From the NCBI GenBank assembly GCA_037951165.1, contig JBBDHG010000054.1, positions 2,432,001-2,496,000 of the forward strand: a stretch of 64,000 nt of DNA. Reading direction: 5' to 3'. A program made the translations under genes and the position numbers. This stretch comes from Lophius americanus. Taxonomy: Eukaryota > Chordata > Actinopteri > Lophiiformes > Lophiidae. The notes beneath the pieces are model-generated. The model saw only the letters and a program-made list of their open reading frames with translations, did no database searches and had not been told where the DNA came from. Positions within the stretch are counted from its first letter, which is position 1. Each line of letters starts with the position of its first letter. This document shows, piece by piece, positions 19,130 through 31,699 of this stretch.

Positions 19130-19460
19130 AATCAGTGTGGGTGCTGAGGCTGACTACGGCAACAACACTCCGTCCGATGCAAAACCCCATCCTGCAGCCC
19201 CTCTGCAGCAAAAACCATCAGATGACTGAAAGTCCCTACCGATCCAGAGTGAGAGGTGTGGAACCCCACGGACCATGGTCCCGGTCCGGTCCGGTCCACC
19301 GCAGTGCTCGCCTCGTGTTTTCGCTGCTGCAGCTGATCCGACGTGCCCGGGATGGATATTGGAGATATTCCTCTGCTGCTGCTGCTGCTACAGCTCGGGG
19401 TGATGGAGCGTCTCCTGGGTAAGGAGCACCAAAAAGGAAAGAACGGAAAACATCCCTCAA
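19130..19460. promoter_or_regulatory. CpG-rich candidate promoter region
   Basis: CpG dinucleotides are clearly more frequent here than in the surrounding DNA (TCCGTCCGATG, CCCGGTCCGGTCCGGTCC, CGACGTGCCCGGG, GCTCGGGG). It is about 2 kb upstream of the neuroligin ATG, unmethylated-island-like, and is the best candidate in the window for a promoter or 5' untranslated exon of that gene, possibly bidirectional. No TATA box was seen. This is inference from composition. Confidence 0.4.
19352..19418 (+). CDS. Candidate signal-peptide-like first exon (plus strand)
   Basis: An ATG with G at -3 and +4 opens MDIGDIPLLLLLLQLG and six more residues, then meets a strong donor CTCCTGG|GTAAGG after 67 bp (phase 1). 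A short hydrophilic start followed by a leucine run resembles a secretory signal peptide. It lies in the CpG-rich region, head-to-head with the neuroligin gene. The leucines come from a CTG repeat, which can arise by chance, and no following exon was recognised on the plus strand, so this remains a weak prediction with no family assignment. Confidence 0.25.
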
Positions 19461-19576
19461 ACCTCCAGAGCCGGAAAGGTTGAAAAGGAAAGAAAAGACG
19501 TTTTGTATGCAGTTGATTTTTTTTTTTCCCCCTCAAAGGCCCAGGACGTTTAAATGATCAATCTCCCTCTCTTCCC

Positions 19577-19642
19577 TTCTTTCTCCTCCCTCCCCCATCT
19601 CTCTCTCTCTCTCTCTCTCTTCCCTCACTCTCTTCCTCTCCC
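19577..19642. repeat. CT-rich microsatellite
   Basis: CTCTCTCT run within CTTCCCTC-type low-complexity sequence. Confidence 0.85.
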
Positions 19643-19711
19643 TAGATGCGATTGGACGGTGTGGCGAGCAGCCGCCACTGATCCAATGATACGCACCTAG
19701 ATCCGACTGGA

Positions 19712-19747
19712 GGGGGGGAGAGGGGGGGGGGGGGGGGGGGGGGGGGG
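19712..19747. repeat. Poly-G tract
   Basis: GGGGGGGAGA followed by an uninterrupted run of about 26 G. Such runs form G-quadruplexes and are error-prone in sequencing, so its true length is uncertain. Confidence 0.9.
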
Positions 19748-19849
19748 CGTCCTAACCTGTGCAGGGAAGCTCACACTCACACAAGTGCACCAAACACGCT
19801 AACGTTTCTTACACACACCTGTAGAAGATCCCATAAAACACACAGCGAC

Positions 19850-19905
19850 CAGCCATAACATTATGACTACTGACAGCTTAAGTCAGGATCACGTTGAAAA
19901 TCTGG
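19850..19905 (+). mobile_element. Solo Tc1-type terminus
   Basis: GACCAGCCATAACATTATGA followed by CTACTGACAG matches the inverted end of the Tc1-type family seen elsewhere in the window. No transposase sequence follows. Confidence 0.55.
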
Positions 19906-19954
19906 TGACACCTTTAAGTAGATTAGATTTATCAGGAAGAAGTTGTACATTTAC

Positions 19955-20235
19955 AAGGGAGTTTAATTGCATTGATGAAATATTAGAAACTTGTGGAAGT
20001 ATCTATGTAACTATGTTCAGTACACCCAACATAAATGTGTTCAGTAAAAGAAACACGGATGTTGTTTGCAGTACGATACTTTTTTGGTCGAAAGAACTAA
20101 ATAGTTGCGTCTTTGACAATTCAAAAATTGAGTTTAAATGCATTGATGAAATAGTAAAAGGTTTTGGGATTATATAATTGTGTTAATAACTGTGTTTAGT
20201 ACCTGAAACATAATGGTGTTCAGTAAATGAAAGGT
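19955..20235. repeat. Diverged tandem duplication, about 170-bp period
   Basis: GAGTTTAATTGCATTGATGA...TGTGTTCAGTAAAAGAAAC (19,960-20,057) is repeated as GAGTTTAAATGCATTGATGA...TGGTGTTCAGTAAATGAAA (20,129-20,231). The open frame across it is probably fortuitous. Confidence 0.6.
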
Positions 20236-20911
20236 TATTTAGTTTGTTTAATTAATCTTAACTGCATGATGTGCCACTTAATCAAGATACTCTGGTGCCA
20301 TTTGCTGGAAAGCATTTAGTAAAGATTACATTTCAATTACCCATTTATTCAACCTAACGTTGTGGGATGGATTAACAAACAAATGTGGGAACTCAACCGC
20401 ATCAGTTTACAACAACTTGATTGGATCATCTTAAAGTTAAGATCTGGAATTTCTTGTGAGTCCTCCAGGGTGTAATCAATTATTTAAAAACAACATATGT
20501 TACATTCAAATAAATGACACAGCCAGGCAATTTTTGTTTTTGGGTGTATATGCTCATACAAACCTGTGGAAAACTATGGCAAGCCTTTAGAACATTCATC
20601 TGAGACACCGGATATTCTTCACTGATATCTGCAGCGTCATTTCGCCCCGTACATTTTGACTAGTTGTAACTCCAGTTGTAGATCTCTGCCTTTAAATCCT
20701 GACTAGTCATGAAGCAAATTCAAGATATCTCTAATCACCCTTAAATCACGTTATCTACAAAGTTCTTTTTAGCTATCTTAAACTTAGTATTTGACTATTC
20801 AAAGTGACGTAGGATATATCTACAGTTAGAGTTTTGAGGAGGCGAATTGACGCAGATATCTTGAATAACAGTAGGCACTGCTCACAATTTTATTAACGCC
20901 GTTGATATCTG

Positions 20912-20915
<4 letters not shown>

Positions 20916-20965
<50 letters not shown>
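20916..20965. repeat. (GA)n microsatellite
   Basis: About 25 uninterrupted GA units. Confidence 0.93.
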
Positions 20966-20968
<3 letters not shown>

Positions 20969-21072
20969 GTACAGAAATGGTGCTGGAGTAGTGACCTCTT
21001 CTGGACCAGGAGATTCTGTTGGCGTTGTATTCAGCTCTGCTTCTGAGCAGCTTTCTCCTGCAGGCGCTGCTT

Positions 21073-21250
21073 GTGTGTGTGTGTGTGTGTGTGTGTTAGT
21101 GTGTGTGTTTGTGTGTGTGTATGCGTGCGTGTGCATGTGTGTGTCTGTGTGCGCGTGTGTGAGTGAGTGTGTGCGTAGGTGTGTGTGTGTGAGTGTGTGC
21201 GTGTGTGTGTGTGTGTGTGTCTACGTGTGTCTGTGTGTATGTGTGTGTTA
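21073..21250. repeat. (GT)n-rich tract
   Basis: About 180 bp of GT repeats with scattered GC, GA and TA interruptions. Confidence 0.93.
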
Positions 21251-21410
21251 GTATGGTAATGCAGTGGGTCTGCAGTCGCTACTAACTGTGTTTGGGAACA
21301 CTCCTCACGTCAGCAGAGCCTGCCGCAGCAGCATTCCGTACTTTCTATTCCTCTCCTCAACAATCCTGCATCCAACCATCCATCTTTTAGTCTGCCCCTG
21401 ACTGCTCAAT

Positions 21411-21457
21411 CTCTCTCTCTCTCTCTCTCTCTCCTTCTCTCTCTCTCTCCCTCTCTA
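21411..21457. repeat. (CT)n microsatellite
   Basis: CT run with two short interruptions. Confidence 0.92.
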
Positions 21458-21459
21458 TT

Positions 21460-24400
21460 ATGAAGGTTGTACCTGTTTCTTAATAAGGCAAAATTAACAT
21501 GTGGAGAGGTTTTGTTTGGAATCGTGACATTAACTTATAGTCCCAGCTTTACAATGACCCCTCTAAGGCTTTCTCATTTAATCTCTTTCATCATGACTGC
21601 CAGAAAAAAACCCGCGCGAGGATCCGAGGCCATGTTCTGCTCGGATCTGATTAAAAGGTTAGAGTTGTAGCGAGAGGAGCGGCCCAAGACGTTATTGATA
21701 AAATTTGAGGTGTAACTCTAAAACTGCCATGCTGTAAATGTACGGGCATAAAAATAAGCCGCAGCAATTTGCTTCCACCTGAGGATATATCACAGCGGAG
21801 GCAGACGCATAAAGTGACACTGGATGTGAGACATACGGCCGAGAGAGGAGGCTTGATTCTGTGGGGAAATTTCCCCTGGAATCACCTGGGACTAAGAAAG
21901 ATCTCACGGGTCAGAACAGATCGAACTCTGAGTCCGGGATAGAAAGAGAGGACGTTACGTGAAACTTACAGTCCAGAACCATTTACATGAAGTTCATGTC
22001 TGGGTCTTAGTGATTTATCGAGAAACCTTTCAGTTCAAAATGTAGATTATAGGCGTCTATAAATATGGGACGACATTGTCCTTGGACATTGGGACTTTAG
22101 GAGACGCCGTGTCCTTGGTGGGTGTCATTGTCATCTGATCACTGTCCTTTTCTGAAGGAGACGCCGATACATAAAAGACACCACACATTCACCAAAGACA
22201 AAACAGGAGACTGCATACATTGCTAGAATATAAAGTACAATTTGTAGAATTGTTTCTATCTCGTCCATTGTCCTCGCTCCCAGAACATAATAAGACAATG
22301 AATAAAGGCCTATTTTGTTTTCATTATAACCTTTACACCGAGACAATCCACTCAGAGTTCCTTATTACCACAGCGATGAATAAGGTTTCATGTTTAAATG
22401 AGTAAAATAAACACTAGGGATTTACAAACACGCCACTCTGGTTGTTGGCCATTCCGTTTAAGTGTTTTGTTTCCACCCCTCCATTTTGTTCCTTATTAAC
22501 TTTAAACGATTATCCTAATGAGCTGAGCGACAAAAAAAACAAGACCGGATAGAACCTAAACGTAAGCATAGAAATACTCCAGGCAGACAGAACTAGAGGA
22601 AGAGCGTTTTACACAATCAGTGATCAATGTGACCCATCAGCATTGATGAGAGCCAAATCCTCCTCATCGACTCTCTCCATCAGATGTCCTCCTGTGGGAG
22701 GCGGCCTTCTCTCTGCTCACACTCCAAAAACCTCAAAATCCTTTTTGCATCTAGTCAAAATGTATTATTGCACTTGATTAAAGACACAATCGCTGAACAA
22801 GAATCATTTCAATGAGGTATAGGGATTTAATTTAGGCAGTTGAACATCGTTTTAGGTCAGAGAATCTTCAATATACCTCAAATGCCCCAAATTCAAATTT
22901 CCAGCAAACTTACAGAGAAATTTCATTTTAATATGCTAAAATATGCCTCTTATAATATAATATATAGTATGATAATCTTATTTCAAATTCATAATGGACT
23001 TAAATCTAGAACAGTGTCAATACTAAATAGAAAGAAATTTTATAAATCCACACAGTTGAAATTTTTGAGGTGGTTAAGGAGATAGGATTTAAAAATACTA
23101 GGAAAAAATGTGCAAAAATGCACATATTACAATAATAACAGAACCAAAAAAAAGTGATAGGGCGCAATTTTGTAAAAAAAAAAAAAATGGGGGGAAAAAT
23201 AGCATTTTACGTTTTATTGGTTGATTCTGAGACACAAACTTCCTAATATTAGTCAAATATAGTTAAAAAAAAAACTCGATTTACCATCTCATTTGAAGAT
23301 ATCCTTTATATAAATATCACGTCTTATTTTAATAAATCTTACCAAGCAAAATTTCCCTTCTTCTATTGGCAGATTTCTTACTAAGTACAAGCCAAAACAC
23401 CGTGTATCCATCATTTCTCCACTTATTTTTGAGGGGGCATTCTTCCAGTGCAGAGCTGATGAGTCGGTGGAGGAAGTTCCAGCTGCTGCAGTCTCTCATC
23501 TCAGCAATGTCCCCATCTTCCTCAAGATACTGGACACCCACCAACCCCCCAGCAGAGGCATCTCATCAGTGCAGCACCAGTGAGGTCGTCCGACCTTCAT
23601 CAGATGGTCTCTCATCGTTTTGCTCTGTACGGACCACCGATGGATGTCAACGGTCTCCGCTGCTGTAGTGGTGGCTGGACAAAAGCTGTCTCTGCACTTT
23701 TGTCCACATGGACACTGGTACTTTTAAAAACATGCTTTTTTTTTTAGTCAAAAAACAGCCACCATGAACGGATACTTTGAAAAGTATCCGCTTGAAAAGC
23801 TCCCTCCGGGGTGACGACTGTCAGAGTGTCCGTTTGAGGTGCTGAGGTGTTGACCGGGAATGTCCAAGGCTTGTGTGCGATCTGTTGGTATGCTGCTATC
23901 GCCTTGGAGTGATGTCACTCAATGCACAAATGCAAAATGTTGTTTTTAGCCTTAGAAGGATTTTGTACTTGGTCACACCTTAAAATAAGGTTCTTCCTTA
24001 TCCTCCTCATTTTTGCCGTTTTTATGGGTGAGGGTTAGTTTAACCCTCTTTTCACGTCTATGTGGACACACCACCTGCCTGATGCACGGCGTCACAGCAT
24101 GACAACAAAGATGTTTGGAGCAGGTACGTCAACTGCTACCAAAAGTGCCTAATTGAAAGTTTCTGCCACTTTAGTTTTTGCGCTGATAGGCAAATTAATA
24201 ATGAAGAAGGGATGATATGAAGTTGATCCAAAACATCTTTGCCGTTTCTCAGGAAAAACAGAAGAAACAGAAAAAAAAAAAAATCAACATTTTCAGATCT
24301 TTTTTGAAGGATGAGGAGAGCAAGCTCTCTAAATGGAGCTACTGGGTTGGTTCCTCTTACAACACTGCAGACTGAAATGTTTTTATGCAAGATTTATGTT

Positions 24401-26480
24401 GAAAAACAACCTGGATGTTCCACACTGAATCTTGTTCATTGGAGAGAAGAGAGATTATGAGAAATGTCACTTGAAGGGTGATTATAGCATCACTGTTTGA
24501 AGCTTAGGGCAGTTGACCAATCTGCTATATGAGTATTTGATGAGTCAGGAGTGAGCAGACATGCCGGTTCTTTCCAGCTTCACTGGGATTGCAAACAGCC
24601 TAATGCTGCGTTGGACAATTCTTTCAGTCTTCGCTGCTGTGTTGCGAGCTCTGGCAGGTGAAAGCTATGAAGCGAGGGCTAAAGATATCCACAGAGGGAA
24701 TACGGAGGGGATTTCTATACAACAGGCATGTTGGGATGTGCGATACAAGTAAACAATTTGCTGGTAGCGAGGGGCATGCAGAGGGCCGTTTTGCTCCATT
24801 TGTGCTCAGTGGGGACTCGTCCATGCTTCATTTTTATCTTGATGTGGTAATATCTCCATGTTACCTCAGGAGTGTCAGTGTGAACACAGCAGCTGGCTGA
24901 CTTTGTACTTTGGGTGTTTTTGTAACTTTTTGTGCATAATAATTGCGCAGATTAAATCTCTCACTGACTGCTTTCTTCCTTTTCACCTTTTTCCCTATAA
25001 TACCACACATCTGATTGACTGGGTGTCCATCTTGTAACTCAAAGGCTTCTAAACGTCCCCCAGGTCAGCCCAGTTGGCCGGGAGGTTGGCCTCCCGTTCA
25101 CCTCCAGGCCCTTGGGCCCCTCTGCTCAGTCTTACCGCCACTTTTGATTAGTTCATGAGTCGCTTTTATGACACTAAGGTTAAAATGACCTTTAGCCTGC
25201 TCACTGGGTAGGTGACCCCTCCTCATTTTCACTGTTGCCACTGACCTGATACTGAGCTCGTACATTAAATATTTATGACCTCCAGCTCCACTCTCTCACC
25301 GCCGTTGGTGTGTTTGTCTGTTTGCAGTATTACACTACAAACACTTTCCTTTTAAACCCAAATGGTTAATTAAATGAATGGGAATGAGTAATGAAACATT
25401 TCTACTGACTTAAACATGTGGATTACAACTAACTAACACTTATTTTTAATTAATATAAACTTTTGTGTGATGAGAAAGAAATTAAACAGATTGATTATTT
25501 AACCATTGTAGGTTCTCATCCCCTTTGGTTTTTCTAAGTCTGTTTGTTGTTTGTAGCTTGGACTCTGAGCAGAGTGTTCCTTCACTCATGGAGCCGCTGA
25601 CAGAAAGAGAAAACCAGTCAACATTCACTGAAGCCAAAAGAATGCAGGGAAGTATTTATAGAACAGTTTGAATTCTACCCGACCTTTTCAGAGCTGACGA
25701 ACCTATCCTATGTCTTCTGTCCTTTTAGAAAGACAGCCAATCAAAACAAAGTTCCTTGTCTTGAAATAATATATACAATATAATAAAAGATAGTTTCTGT
25801 ATGACTCCACTGATATTCACTTTTTTTCCCTGCGATAAGGCGTTTCAATGGTGTCCAGGTTGTTTTACAAATTATCTCCAGGTACACTGATTACCGTGAA
25901 ACGTTGAAGGGTTGGGCCATGAGAAAGATCTCAATCAGGAAAGATGGAGAATGAAGAAAAGATGATGGTTTATTCCAACAGATGCTATGTGATCATTACT
26001 TTCATTACTATTCGAACAATCTGCCCTGTGCAGCAGGAGTCTGGATACTGGTGGTGGTGGCTGATGACTCTGCAGCCTGAAAGAGCTCTATGAATGAGTG
26101 TGCAGAGGGATAGTCTTCCTGATAGAACTTTGGATAGATTCTCATATTGGAGCAGATTGGGACGGAGTGATGGACCCATGAAGTTCTGTCACTTCCTTTA
26201 CCCTACCATTACGTTAACAGTCTGACGGGTGTCTTTTTTCAGCATTTCCTGTCAGTTACGCATAAACTACCAGATAGTTATTCATCCCACTGGTGGGCCA
26301 TGACCCTGGAAAGGATACGTTGGATTTTGAGGTAGGTTTGGGTAAAGTGATTGATCCATTTTAAATGTTTTTTACTTTCTTTAGCAGAATCCTGAGGGCA
26401 GTAACTTTGACAACACACGCAAAACTTGTTGGATTTAAGGGTTTCATTTATCTAAAGCAAAGAAGTGGACTTTGATGAGG
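21460..26480. other. Intergenic or long-intron DNA, no gene recognised
   Basis: About 5 kb of unique-looking, AT-rich DNA. The only coding-like stretch is at 23,395-23,545 (own entry). GC-richer patches at about 25,030-25,320 could be conserved noncoding elements but nothing specific supports this. Confidence 0.6.
23395..23545 (-). pseudogene. Unidentified coding-like fragment (minus)
   Basis: A minus-strand frame reads VGVQYLEEDGDIAEMRDCSS followed by WNFLHRLISSALEECPLKNK. Acid/base and hydrophobic residues are balanced, and codons are GC-rich at the third position in the first half, unlike the AT-rich surroundings. It fades on the right into frames with stops and has no clear acceptor. I do not recognise the family; it could be an exon, a retrocopy fragment or transposon coding sequence. 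Confidence 0.3.
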
Positions 26481-26632
26481 AATGAGTTCTGTTCAGTGCC
26501 CTTTTAGTTGACTATAGCATATTTGCACTTCATCCTTTTTATTTCTCGGTGTAACCTTCCATACCTCCTCAGCCCAGTTCTTGTTCAGGTCTCCAGTTTT
26601 TCTCCTTTTTCTGAAGCATTTCAGTTTCTCAC

Positions 26633-26645
26633 ACACGCAGACACA

Positions 26646-26682
<37 letters not shown>

Positions 26683-26713
26683 ACAAACACACACACACAC
26701 ACGCACACACACA
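26633..26713. repeat. (CA)n microsatellite
   Basis: About 80 bp of CA repeats with a few interruptions. Confidence 0.93.
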
Positions 26714-27787
26714 GACTTTACATTTTTTTCAGACACCTGTCCAAGTGGAGGGACACTTTTGAGCCCAACGCACCTATTTGTCCGTTCATCCATCTTATTA
26801 AATGAATGTCGGTTCCTCTCTTCATCCGTGAGTCCAAATTAGCCCAGCATTCATTCATCTCCCATCCCTCCAGCTTTTCCCTCTCTCCTTCAACACATTT
26901 GCTCGGCTCGTTTATTAAATTATCCCACCGTCTCTCAGCGGCCCAACTCTCTCTCAGTGCAGCCATCCCTCCCACAGCTCCCAGTCCCTCTTAAAATATT
27001 CATTGATGTCTTGAACACCTTTTCTGTCTTAGGTAGACATAAGTCTGTCATGGCTGAAACAAAAGTTTCGGGGCATACGTTACAGGAAAATCAAGTGTTA
27101 TGTAATAGCCACAGAGCTAGCTACCATGTAAAATTATTTTGGGACAATATCTACTGAAACACTATGCCTTGACTATGACTCAGGTTATATTCAATTCTGA
27201 CAAGCTAAATCAAAAATAAGAGACCACTATAAGAACCTCAGCAAAACTGTGCAACAATAAAATGTAGAAAATGCTGAAAGGAATCTTCCCCTGGTTCAAA
27301 ATAATAGAAAGCGGGGGAAAAAGGAGGGTAAGATTTCATTATTTGATTATTTGAAACTGTTGTTCAGTCAATCGTCAACAATTAAATAGTGTAATTGAAG
27401 GTAACATAAAAGAAGACAGATGAAGTTTGAATGGATATTAAAATCCTCTCACCATTTCTTTATATGCCAAATCGTATAGTATTATAACTTGGGGTAAAAA
27501 CACGGACATAGAGAGGAGAGTTCCTGGTAAAGTATCGACGTAGACAATGGACCCATTGTTAGTTTTATTAGATGCTGTACCTGGTGCAGATCCGGCGTAT
27601 ATTATCTATATACTTGTACTGATTGTCAAAAAAAATGATTATGATGAACTAGAAGGACACAAAACCTCTAATCTTAAATAGATATTTTCACACACAGACA
27701 GGCCGATGTTACAGGATACAGAAAAGTCTATGTGTGAAGGACCGTTGTTTGATAAAAGTGTGTTTCAACTAGGCCCAATTTGTGTTT

Positions 27788-28800
27788 TAAAGATCCAGTG
27801 TGTAAAATCTACGGGTTGCCTAGTGGAATATCTTAAAACAAATGTAATATAATATTCATAACTATATTTTTTGTGTGTACTTTCAGTTGAAAGTCATTTT
27901 TTTCATTTATGTTTGTTTAGAAAAGGTCCTTTTTACTTCATGCAGTGGGCCCACATGGGGGCCGCCATGTTTGTACAGACGTCTGGAGAAGGATTTTGCG
28001 TTTCAAGTTGAGGCTGTGTTTTGACAAATGGGTTATCATCTTTATTATTTAGAATAAGAAAAAGCCACGTAGTGCAAAGCCTCTCCCTCAAAGCAAAGAT
28101 GAAGACTCATGAAACGTTTAGATGTAGAATCCAGCGAGGGAGGGTGAGAGAGCTTGTAGCCCCCCCACACACATACACACACACACACACACACACCCCG
28201 TGATTTTTTTGCAAAAAAGAAAAAGAAGAAGCTGCCCTTTAGTAAGTAAAATATCAAATAAAATGAAATATGATAGACGGATCTCCTTGACTCCAAACAT
28301 ATACACCATGTTTGCACCATTAGGTTGAGGGATTGTCCCCGAAAACTGTTAGATTAGCTTCCAAAGTCAATGCAGTTCTTCCTTGCACTAAGGTCTATTC
28401 GGGTATCAAATTAGAAAATGTTCTATTTAATAGTTTTTGAGAGTTTTTCCATAACATCTCTTATGTCTATCTCGACTTTTCGGGGATATAATACTGGAAT
28501 ACAAGCAAGGTTTCGTGCTAGGATGCTTTTTCGTTAGGTCAATAATAAATCCTCCATTAACAAAATGTGGGTTCTCAGGATTCACAGACTTTTCTCAACA
28601 TCCTGCAACAACTTATTCATCATTTACTTCTTCTCTGGTTTTTACTTGTCTTTGTCGTCTTTCTGACCCTCTACCTTAAAATACAGAGTCTTTGCTAGAG
28701 CCAGTGTCCGAATTCCAGAGGATTTCCCCACACTATAGTAGTAACATAGTTATGAACATCATCGGAGTTGTACCTCTACATTTTACACACTACACCTTTG
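27788..28800. mobile_element. R2 element (inverted-end, nonautonomous) with internal R1 piece
   Basis: Left end AAAGATCCAGTGTGTAAAAT and right end CATTTTACACACTACACCTT are imperfect inverted repeats. The interior 27,820-28,165 matches 34,690-35,045 closely (GTTTGTACAGACGTCTGG, GATTTTGCGTTT, GACAAATGGGTTATCAT, AATAAGAAAAAG). At about 28,340-28,510 lies an R1 3' segment (CAATGCAGTTCTTCCTTGCA, CTAAGGTCTAT). The structure suggests a MITE-like DNA element, perhaps with a nested insertion. Confidence 0.55.
28165..28197. repeat. (AC)n microsatellite
   Basis: AC run preceded by a C run, inside the R2 element. Confidence 0.9.
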
Positions 28801-30889
28801 ATGCTAGTTCTGATCCACTGTTGCTGAGGAAACCTTTTCTTAGTGTCTGTTAGGCACAAAAGTCCACACAGGGTCCACATGAAGAGGACCTTCATGGGAG
28901 ATATACTTCCTCTGATTCAGAGAACCCAGTAGAAATAAGTACATACTCCACCGCAGGTCTCTGACTTTCTTGACATGCGATCTCATTTAAGTCAGGATTC
29001 CAATTAAATTTCAGTCAACCTGCATAACGGCGTCTCTGGGCCCCTGTCTTCCTGTCTGCCTGCCCGACCGCGGGTAACTGCTGTAGCCTCGCATTAAGAA
29101 GAATCTTTCACCCCTCATATCACTTTACAGGCTGTGTGGTCAAAACCAAGGAGGATTTATTCATTAAGCACTGTTCACTACGTTCTTCCTCACCAGGAAA
29201 CAGAAAGACACTTCAAACGTATTAAACCCAAGTCGGTGAGCAACAGAACCAGGAATGCTCGCCGTCTTCATGTGAATGTGTGAGCACGTGTGTGACAGCG
29301 TCAGCCGTCCTCAGGAGACCAACCCAGGCCATGATAAAGGAGCTGCGGTGAAAGTAATGGCTGGTCTTTGTGTGGGAATATTTGAATGCTTAATGGACAC
29401 GTCGTCCGGAGAAAAAGTCTGACACTTCGTCTGAAATGATGAAGTGGGCGGACGGACGCGGAGACCTGCTCGGCGACCTGTGAGCGAATACTGCCGCACA
29501 GCTCGGGATTATGAATCAGGTGAAGAAGTAGAGAAAAGAACAGAATCTAATTGTCATTTTCAGGCTAGAGTTCTCATTCTTCCACCTCAGGCGCTGATGA
29601 AGTGACGTCCAAATAAATGTGAAGTCACGAGCGACGCCGTGAAACACAGGCCTAAAAATACCGTATAATAAATCTTAAAGGAGTGGATCACATTACCTCT
29701 GAATAGGGTGAGTTAATGGAATATGAAATCTCCATCACCTGTTCATGGTAAATGTGTTCTTCATTACAAAGGAATTATAATAGAAGTTTATGCAATGACT
29801 AATCCAAAGTGTGCGATGCAAAGTCAAAAAGAGAGTTTGGATTAATGAACACCAAAAATCTGCTTCAACCGTATTTACAACTTAAATCAACTCAAAAAAC
29901 ATTTATTTTTACTGTAGTTTACTGGTTGAAATAATTTATTTAACTTAAGAAAATGCATTAAAAAAAAAGTTCAATTCATATTTTGGAAATTCTTCAAATC
30001 TCTTACAAAATTTTACCTTCATAAAACCCAAAATATAAAACACTTAATAAATACTTGTTTATTATTAGTGCACAAGTCTGTCAGTGATTTATTCCTGCAG
30101 CTTGGACAAGTTTTACACACTATAAATAAAGAAATGTTGCTGATTTTTGAAAGAAAAAATACTTCCACTAGAAACATTTAGTAAAGTAAATTAAATGAAA
30201 TACTACCAACTTATATTTTAGACTCACTGATACTTAATGTAATTGCGTTTTACCAGTAAAACCTGATTTCATTTCAAATAGAGTATAAAGTATTGTTAAT
30301 ACTGTTCATATTGTAAATATTCATACCCCTCATCATTATTATTTACATACCACCCTCCTATTACTCTACACATTTGCACATTTCTCTGCACTTTGCTACG
30401 TTTTGCACGTACTGTTTGATTTTAATCTGAATTTCGTTGTCTCAGTATCAGTATCATCCTAATGAACAACAGAGAACTGGGGCTATATTGACAAAAAAAA
30501 CAAATCCAAAATGTTGATTATCATTATTAAGTGGTAATTTTACAAGAATGAAGTCAAAATGTTATTAGAGGAAAAGTGTTAATTTTAAGCTATTATAGGG
30601 GTTAATATCAAAGGGGTGTGTCCATTGTGTGTCCAATGAGGGGGGTGGAGTATGTTTTCAAGCTACACTTTAGTAAAGGTGTGACAAATAAAGAAATATT
30701 TCATCTTTCTGCTCATCAACACCACGTAATTAGACTTTGTGAGGACGAGAAACAATGACATCGGTCATCAACAGACAGTGAGAGATAGACTGTGGAGGTT
30801 CCAACAGCTTGTGGCATCTGGATACATGTGAATATTAAAACCATGTGGTGAAGGAATGAATGGCTGCAATGATGACTTCAACCATCACT
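28801..30889. other. Stretch without recognised genes
   Basis: Mostly unique AT-rich DNA. 29,270-29,640 is GC- and CpG-richer (possible regulatory element). 30,360-30,460 (TTGCACATTTCTCTGCACTT, TGATTTTAATCTGAATTTCG) resembles a tail sequence often found at 3' ends of fish LINE-like repeats. Confidence 0.5.
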
Positions 30890-31420
30890 TTACAACTTTT
30901 TTCTCGTGTAATAAACAAACTTGTTTCATGTGAATTTATTATTATTTTCTTCTGAGATTCCAACTTCTTTCACAAAAACATTTCAACTTTATTTTCAAAA
31001 AAAAAGGGTCCACAGAATTATTACTTGATCTTCGTAAAATATCCACTTCATTCTCTCATGTTGACTTTCTGTTCTCTTGAATAACAACTCCTTTCTTTTA
31101 AAAAGCATGACAACTTTTTTTCTCTTTTGAAACCTTGACTTAAAACCTCCAAAATTCCAACCTTTTCTCATAAAAAATTCAAATTATTTTTGTTTTTTTA
31201 AATTATGCCTCATTTGTCATAATTGAGTTTTTTTCTTTGAAGATTCCAACTTTTTTCAAATAAAATCAGAACTTTATTCTTGTAAAATAATGATATATCT
31301 CTCCATACAATTATGACTTATTTCTGGTAAAATTACCAATTAACTGTCAAAAAAATGTGGATGTTTTTCTTATAAAATTACAATTTTAATAAGAAAAAAA
31401 CATCCAAATTTTGTCGTATT
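30890..31420. repeat. Degenerate minisatellite
   Basis: About 530 bp in which blocks like CAACTTTTTTCTC, TAAAATTA and ATTCCAACTT recur every 30-40 bp with heavy divergence (for example 30,893, 30,955, 31,105, 31,155, 31,245). It looks like an old tandem array of a roughly 35-bp AT-rich unit. Confidence 0.5.
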
Positions 31421-31699
31421 ATTGTTCCCATAAAAAAAAATTTAAAAAATTGTTGTTCCTCATTTATATACCATAATTGTACCTGCGTTGATTTTTAATT
31501 TGCCGTCTACACACACCCTCATTTATTGTTTTGCACCTGCAGGCTGTGGTCGGTGATCGGTCGGGGGATGAAGGGACTTCCAGCAGCTCAGTGATGCAGG
31601 ATCATGTGAGGTAGTGATGCTGGTAGCACTGGCTGACACGATTTAAGCGTTTAGGGAGCAGACTCCTGCACACAGCACCAGTCCTGATTGGTATTTCTC

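Larger units (their letters stand above)
17320..19130 (-). other. 5' flank / untranslated leader region of the nlgn4-like gene
   Basis: The sequence upstream of the ATG is CTC/CCT-rich (17,440-17,475) and then GT/GTGT-rich. A 5' untranslated exon or exons must lie here or further right, but I could not pin a splice site or a start of transcription. Most of 17,860-18,830 is microsatellite DNA. Confidence 0.5.
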
